This document shows positions 60,026-64,000 of a DNA stretch of 64,000 nt, piece by piece. The notes below the pieces were generated by a model. It saw only the letters and a program-made list of their open reading frames with translations. It was not told the DNA's origin and did not search any database. The translations under genes were made by a program, and so were the position numbers. This DNA is from UKL13-3 sp040387195 (GTDB taxonomy: Bacteria; Bacteroidota; Bacteroidia; UKL13-3), in contig JAZKEF010000017.1 of NCBI GenBank assembly GCA_040387195.1, positions 62,001-126,000 on the forward strand. Direction: 5' to 3'. Numbering within the stretch: position 1 is the stretch's first letter; the number at the start of each line of letters is the position of its first letter.

Positions 60026-60424
60026 TTATAAAGTTCTCAGGTATTCAAGCAAATCGGATTTGTCTTGCACCGTCATTTGCCAGTGAACACCAGTTTTTGC
60101 ATTGGTACCATCACTTTTTATATCTTTATCCATGAAGCGGTAAAACAATTCTCTGGTATAAGGCACACTTATTTTTGAGCTGTCGGTAAGGTAACTCCAT
60201 TGGATATTGCAATTCCTGATTCTGCTGCCTGATGGGCCATGACAGCCACTGCAACTTTTGAATAGGGTGATCTGGGAGTTTCTCTTGTCTAATAAAACTT
60301 TGCCCGATAGATTCCTGCCCGAACTGTATATGCTTTCGCCATTGGTAGGATATAACTTATTGGCACAGCTGCTGAGTATTCCCAGTTGCAGTAAAACAAA
60401 GAATAGGTACTGTTTCTGTTTCAT
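60026..60424 (-). CDS. cytochrome c-like lipoprotein
   Basis: 132 residues. Lipoprotein signal MKQKQYLFFVLLQLGILSSC. One c-type heme site SCSGCHGPSG; the axial methionine is probably in HWQMTVQDKSDLLEYLRTL, the usual end of small cytochromes c. A single-heme periplasmic electron carrier. It overlaps the DUF1772 gene by 4 bp. Confidence 0.9.
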   Translation of the reverse strand: MKQKQYLFFVLLQLGILSSCANKLYPTNGESIYSSGRNLSGKVLLDKRNSQITLFKSCSGCHGPSGSRIRNCNIQWSYLTDSSKISVPYTRELFYRFMDKDIKSDGTNAKTGVHWQMTVQDKSDLLEYLRTL

Positions 60425-60912
60425 ATTTTTTTAAGCAAAGGGATGATCAGGGTAATGAATGAAGCAATGGATGCAAGGGTTCGAATGAAATGCCAGTTGT
60501 TCCAGCTTGTTTCAAAGTGCATTCGTATTTCCTGTAGCTGGTTTTCTGTTGCCGATTGAATATCAAAATCGCGTAGCATTTCATTGAGTGGAACATTGCA
60601 AGCTGCAGTTATGCCAAACACACCTATTGCATAGATAGTTGTTGCTGTTATTACATAAGGAAACAAATCATAGTTTCCACTTTTGTAAAACACATAGGAA
60701 GCAATAGGCAACACAATCAGACTTCCCATAAAACTAAGAAAGAAAACAGGATTTTGGATATACTTATCGATGCTTTGAAAACTCAACAGGTATTCCTTAT
60801 TGCCCAAAGCTCCCAGACCATTGATTACCGAACATTGGTAACCGTAGAATAAACCTGCTAACAGGCCGGTAAGAAGGATACTTGTACCGTATAATAATTG
60901 ATGACTGTTCAT
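60421..60912 (-). CDS. DUF1772 membrane protein (anthrone-oxygenase-like)
   Basis: 163 residues from the ATG at 60912 (MNSHQLLYG). Four transmembrane helices; LLAGLFYGYQCSVINGLGAL, YIQNPVFFLSFMGSLIVLP, and TAACNVPLNEML with the conserved N-V-P-L-N-E of DUF1772. Fungal relatives oxidise anthrones; bacterial members are of unknown function. Shares an operon with the cytochrome and the NmrA-like protein. The NmrA gene ends at 60923, 10 bp before this start. Confidence 0.88.
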   Translation of the reverse strand: MNSHQLLYGTSILLTGLLAGLFYGYQCSVINGLGALGNKEYLLSFQSIDKYIQNPVFFLSFMGSLIVLPIASYVFYKSGNYDLFPYVITATTIYAIGVFGITAACNVPLNEMLRDFDIQSATENQLQEIRMHFETSWNNWHFIRTLASIASFITLIIPLLKKI

Positions 60913-60922
60913 GATGTTATAT

Positions 60923-61747
60923 TTAGTTGGTTTGCCAGAAGCCTGCTTGGATTGTTTTTTGAATGTAGTTATCAAAAGAACCCGGCTTTCGGTTTAGTAC
61001 GAGTTCAATATCATGTTTCATGGATTCGTTTCTGCCGTCCATCACTTCGGTAAGCAAGTAGGATATCAATCCAATCAAATCTTGCGGAAGCTGATGCTCT
61101 TTTAAGATTGTTCGATATTCCTTAATGGGAACTTGTTTAAGGTGTATTTGCGATTGCAGAGCGAGGGATAATTTGCTTATTACCTCCTCAAATGAAAGCA
61201 GCTCCGGGCCGGTCATTTCATATACTTTGCCATCGTGTTTGCTGTTAGTAAGGGTTTCCACCACTACGTCAGCAATATCATCGATGTCTACAAATGGCTC
61301 TTTTGCTTTTACAGTGGGAATCACAAATTCTTTTGCTGCAATATCACCTGCCCACATGCCTTCACTAAAGTTTTGCATGAAAAAACTGGATCGTACAATC
61401 GTCCACGCCATTCCTGAGTTACGTATTACATTTTCGCAGGCAACAGCTTCGGGTTCGCCTCGGCCCGACAGTAAAACTGCCTTTTTTACTCCGGCTTTTT
61501 TTGCAGCCTGAGCAAAATTGAAAATGATAGCCTCTGAAGAGGGCAGTGCTATATCGGGATAAAAAGTGATGTACACTGTTGAGATACCCTCTAAAGCATT
61601 AATCCAACTTGCATCATCATGCCAATCGAAAGGGATGTCACTGTTGCGGGATGCGGGACGTACATCCACATTGTTCTGTTGAAGTCTGCTGAATACCCTG
61701 TTGCCTGTTTTACCGGTGCTACCGATTACTAAAATGTTGTCGCTCAT
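60923..61747 (-). CDS. NmrA-like NAD(P)-binding protein
   Basis: 274 residues, atypical short-chain dehydrogenase. Nucleotide loop ILVIGSTGKTGNRV (GxxGxxG), then VRPASRN, KKAVLLSGRGE and WTIVRSSFFMQNFSE. The catalytic Y-x-x-x-K is missing, as in NmrA/YwnB proteins that act as NAD(P)H-dependent redox sensors or quinone/ether reductases. Between the AraC regulator and DUF1772/cytochrome genes. Confidence 0.92.
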   Translation of the reverse strand: MSDNILVIGSTGKTGNRVFSRLQQNNVDVRPASRNSDIPFDWHDDASWINALEGISTVYITFYPDIALPSSEAIIFNFAQAAKKAGVKKAVLLSGRGEPEAVACENVIRNSGMAWTIVRSSFFMQNFSEGMWAGDIAAKEFVIPTVKAKEPFVDIDDIADVVVETLTNSKHDGKVYEMTGPELLSFEEVISKLSLALQSQIHLKQVPIKEYRTILKEHQLPQDLIGLISYLLTEVMDGRNESMKHDIELVLNRKPGSFDNYIQKTIQAGFWQTN

Positions 61748-61818
61748 GTTATTTGTTTAAATAATATGAGGCAAAATTCGGTGACAGCTACTTTTTAAAA
61801 TTGAACAAATGCGACAAA

Positions 61819-61862
61819 ATGATGTTGGACTGCTTGCTAACGTTTGAGCGTTACAACATCAT
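61819..61862. terminator. nested inverted repeat over the AraC stop codon
   Basis: Outer arms ATGATGTTG and CAACATCAT (9 bp, perfect), inner TAACG and CGTTA around TTTGAG. It covers the stop of the AraC-family gene. Probable terminator without T-run; attC-like layout is noted in the findings. Confidence 0.45.
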
Positions 61863-62644
61863 GATAGGTTAGGGGTCTTTTTCTTAAACTTAGCAGGTGT
61901 TTCTCCTGTAAACGCCTTAAACACCCGGATGAAGTGAGACTGATCAGCAAAGCCGTTGCTATACACAATATCTGTAAGCTTTTTATAGTCCTTTAATGAG
62001 AGCTGTTCAAACGACTGTTGAAATTTAGTGATTTGAATAAAGTGTTTTACCGAAATACCCACCTGTTGGGTAAACCTTCTTTCCAATGTGCGGATCGTCA
62101 TGTGCAATTTTTCGCTCAGGTCACTTACCGTTATGAGTGCTTTGTGAGAAAGGATAAGATGGATGGCTTCTTTTACGGAGAGGTCAAAATCTTGTTTCCG
62201 TTCGGTAAACGTTCTCCATAAAAGATCACTTATCACAGCTATTTGCTCATTAAGGTTTGGGGATTCAAGCAACGTTTGTTCAATAGCACACCATTCGGGA
62301 ATTTGGTTGAGGTCATAACAGCCGTTGTTCAGTTCTTTGGCATCAACATGAAATAAACTATTAATGACGAAAGGGTAGAGCTGGAACACTACGATGGTAG
62401 AGCTGCCTTGAATGTGCAATTGGATAGGGTGGATGGTTTGCCCGTATAAATAAATAACCGGCATCTTTTTATTTTGTGGCTGCACCCATTTTCCGTTAGG
62501 TGTATTGTGAAAGGTGAGCCCCGGGAAGCCATCTGCAAAAAAAGGTAAAATGGTTTCTTTGGTGTTGTTGTGTTCCTCAAAAACCAGAATGTCTTTTACA
62601 ATGAAAGAAATGGAAGGGTCGGGGAGAATGGTTTTGAAATGCAT
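61859..62644 (-). CDS. AraC family transcriptional regulator
   Basis: 261 residues. N-terminal ligand/dimer domain of the DUF6597 type (FKTILPDPSISFIVKDILVFEE, LPFFADGFPGLTFH). The C-terminal double HTH: ITVSDLSEKLHMTIRTLERRFTQQVGISVKHFIQ and LTDIVYSNGFADQSHFIRVFKAFTGETPAKFKK. Upstream in orientation of the NmrA/DUF1772/cytochrome genes, which it may control. Confidence 0.95.
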   Translation of the reverse strand: MHFKTILPDPSISFIVKDILVFEEHNNTKETILPFFADGFPGLTFHNTPNGKWVQPQNKKMPVIYLYGQTIHPIQLHIQGSSTIVVFQLYPFVINSLFHVDAKELNNGCYDLNQIPEWCAIEQTLLESPNLNEQIAVISDLLWRTFTERKQDFDLSVKEAIHLILSHKALITVSDLSEKLHMTIRTLERRFTQQVGISVKHFIQITKFQQSFEQLSLKDYKKLTDIVYSNGFADQSHFIRVFKAFTGETPAKFKKKTPNLS

Positions 62645-62743
62645 TGCAAGGGATCTGTTATGGTTTTGTGCCGTTGGTCACTTGTTTAAATTGGTTGTAT
62701 TTGTGTACTGTTCAAATTTTATGAGGTCTGTCGTCTTGGCAAC

Positions 62744-62842
62744 AAATGTTATAACAGCTTTGCGTGGTGGCGGATTACATGCACTAATGTTCACATATGC
62801 ACTTCCAACGTCATAATGCAAAAGCCGCGTTAGTGTTCTGCA
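62744..62842. repeat. GC-rich recurring element, copy A, with flanking CACTAA/TTAGTG arms
   Basis: 62744-62778 is related to copies B (63303-63334) and C (63971-64000). 62780-62835 is bounded by CACTAA and TTAGTG inverted arms; the second arm contains the stop codon of the gene at 62830. Confidence 0.5.
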
Positions 62843-63276
62843 AGATTCGAATGGGCAATTGCCCAGTTGCCATTTGTCTTTTTGAACATATAAGAAACTA
62901 AAAGGCCTTCTATAGGATATTCAAGCTGCAGGCGCACTGAATTTGTCCCGCAAACCCAGTCTCCAACCACAAAGTAACTTTTAATTTGTCTTTGTTTGAT
63001 TTCATCTTCTGTCATAATTATTACTTGTCTTCCAAATTTAATCACACCATTCAACTTGTTATGGTTGGCGTTGCCAAAGAACTGAAATACAATCTGTCGC
63101 CTAGAAGTATCAGAGTCTATATGATAGTATTGTTGAAGTTGCTGAAGATTAATTGCCAACTGAAAAATCTCTTTAAAATCCATTGGCAATAATTTATCTG
63201 TTTGGTCGCTTGTCTGCCCAAAACTAATAGGTTGCATACAGAAGAATAAGAATATTGAAGTCAAAAGCTGTTTCAT
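62830..63276 (-). CDS. secreted protein of unknown function
   Basis: 148 residues with signal peptide MKQLLTSIFLFFCMQPISFGQ. The mature part has strands RRQIVFQFFGNANHNKLNGVIKFGRQVIIM and VRLQLEYPIEGLLVSYMFKKTNGNWAIAHS; the terminal F-K-K-x-N-G-N-W motif resembles the end of NTF2-like or nuclease-inhibitor-like small domains. No family recognised. Its stop codon lies inside a repeat-derived hairpin (CACTAACGCGGC). Isolated gene. Confidence 0.75.
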   Translation of the reverse strand: MKQLLTSIFLFFCMQPISFGQTSDQTDKLLPMDFKEIFQLAINLQQLQQYYHIDSDTSRRQIVFQFFGNANHNKLNGVIKFGRQVIIMTEDEIKQRQIKSYFVVGDWVCGTNSVRLQLEYPIEGLLVSYMFKKTNGNWAIAHSNLAEH

Positions 63277-63302
63277 AAATTTGTATCGTCTTTAAGATGA
63301 AG

Positions 63303-63334
63303 CCTAATGTTACCGCGCCTGCCGCTGGTGGCTA
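63303..63334. repeat. GC-rich recurring element, copy B
   Basis: On the minus strand it reads GCCACCAGCGGCAGGCGCGG then TAACATTAGG. About 27 bp upstream of the gene at 62830-63276. Confidence 0.5.
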
Positions 63335-63417
63335 TTTCGAGGATTAAATGGTGAAGCTAAGATATGCAAAATACGTAAACGAAAAATTTCAACATGCCAT
63401 AGTAGCAATCACCGGTA

Positions 63418-63972
63418 TTACTCCACGGTTTCATCCAAGTCAGATGCCTCAACAGCAGTTACTGTCGTCTTACGGCTCTTGTCTAAACGTATAGTATAAA
63501 TGTCTCCCACGTCAGAGTCTGTATGCCCGATAAATGTCTTAAACGATATCGAAGTGTCTTCCGGATTGTATTTTAAGTCGTAGGGAGGTGTTAAAAAACC
63601 ATTTAATCTTAAGTCGTCAGCCAGAGAGTCGATGTAATCTGATTTGTCAATAACTTGTGCACTCCAATTCGGAGTGAACATAACATGAAATTCAATGTCA
63701 TGATGTTTTCGAATCAGGAAAGAGTCATTTTCAAGTTCTACAGTGTCAATATAGCTTATGTTGTCTTTACAGAAAGAACCTATTCTACAGTTAATTTTTT
63801 CCGCGAAAGTGGTGTCATACCATATTTTAGCACTCCATGTCGGATCACATTTAATCTCTTCTGTTATAAATATTTTATGTTGTGCGACTTTGTCTTGTGA
63901 CGATTGATTACTACAAGAGCAAGTCACCAATAGAAAAATGGCAATGAGAATGGTTAGTTTAGTTGATTTCAT
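63418..63972 (-). CDS. lipoprotein of unknown function
   Basis: 184 residues. Lipoprotein signal MKSTKLTILIAIFLLVTCSC. The mature part is hydrophilic, with EIKCDPTWSAKIWYDTTFAEKINCRIGSFCKDN (three cysteines) and a C-terminus DIYTIRLDKSRKTTVTAVEASDLDE. No family recognised. The ATG directly abuts the third copy of the GC-rich element. Confidence 0.75.
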   Translation of the reverse strand: MKSTKLTILIAIFLLVTCSCSNQSSQDKVAQHKIFITEEIKCDPTWSAKIWYDTTFAEKINCRIGSFCKDNISYIDTVELENDSFLIRKHHDIEFHVMFTPNWSAQVIDKSDYIDSLADDLRLNGFLTPPYDLKYNPEDTSISFKTFIGHTDSDVGDIYTIRLDKSRKTTVTAVEASDLDETVE

Positions 63973-64000
63973 AACGTTCCCACGCCTTGCGCTGTTGCCG
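63971..64000. repeat. GC-rich recurring element, copy C (runs off the window)
   Basis: On the minus strand GGCAACAGCGCAAGGCGTGG then GAACGTTATG, where the last ATG is the start codon of the lipoprotein gene. Confidence 0.45.

Noticed and set aside
59878..60135. 85-codon open frame running into the cytochrome gene
   Set aside because: Starts with TTG, includes a hairpin in its middle and overlaps the cytochrome c gene antisense; coding is unlikely, though the first 30 residues could be a relic.

Overview
The window reads as a chromosomal scaffold of a Bacteroidota bacterium, most likely of the Chitinophagales/Sphingobacteriales kind. Supporting signs: three secreted proteins end in type IX secretion (T9SS) sorting domains with the YPNPA signature; TAnnTTTG promoter elements stand in for a standard -10 box; Shine-Dalgarno sequences are almost absent; and several families are typical of the phylum (GldL-like membrane protein, TonB-type energy transducer, DUF4294, CtlX, ECF sigma factors paired with envelope proteins). 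Three runs of ten N (6460-6469, 22131-22140, 40697-40706) are scaffold gaps that fall inside genes and break their frames, so this looks like a draft or metagenome-derived assembly.

Layout. 1-8061: rRNA methyltransferase (5' truncated), BamE-like secreted protein, OmpA-like lipoprotein, cysteine desulfurase, an MBL hydrolase with a TetR regulator, a sodium:proton antiporter broken by a gap that carries a RAYT transposase fragment, and a flavin monooxygenase with an in-frame stop. 8337-14157: nrdB and nrdA, a GNAT acetyltransferase, and a divergent DoxX/HxlR pair. 14292-18691: a three-gene MksBEF/Wadjet-like condensin operon without a nuclease subunit. 19285-24508: PadR with a GldL-like protein, an SRAP protein lacking its histidine, a T9SS cargo protein, a 2Fe-2S protein and a TonB-like protein. 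24652-34421: uvrC, a T9SS cargo, tRNA-Arg(ACG), ribB, a Crp-like regulator, ferredoxin, a LuxC-like reductase, arginase and ctlX (arginine/citrulline breakdown), smpB and threonine aldolase. 34723-40169: a lipoprotein with the remnant of a tandem copy, then a 1558-residue T9SS hydrolase with a beta-helix-like region. 40241-46453: lon, TetR, uvrA. 46748-50670: two ECF sigma factors, one coupled to a protein predicted to span both membranes. 50671-52655: an accessory stretch with a 32-residue membrane microprotein and an AT-rich orphan gene resembling nucleotide cyclases. 52724-59516: DUF4294, lgt, a HEAT-repeat operon, NTF2-like proteins and a double-PAS histidine kinase with response regulator. 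60026-63972: an AraC/NmrA/DUF1772/cytochrome c cluster, then short orphan genes separated by a recurring GC-rich element.

Noncoding DNA is rich in structure: about a dozen hairpin terminators, several near-perfect palindromes, paired inverted arms of a CCACAGATT-type repeat at five loci, and two other dispersed repeat families. The best candidates for something under-described are the condensin operon, the cyclase-like orphan gene, the sigma factor/double-membrane protein pair, the microprotein, the twin palindromes upstream of nrdB, and the repeat-separated genes at the right end. All function calls come from reading motifs; no database search was run.
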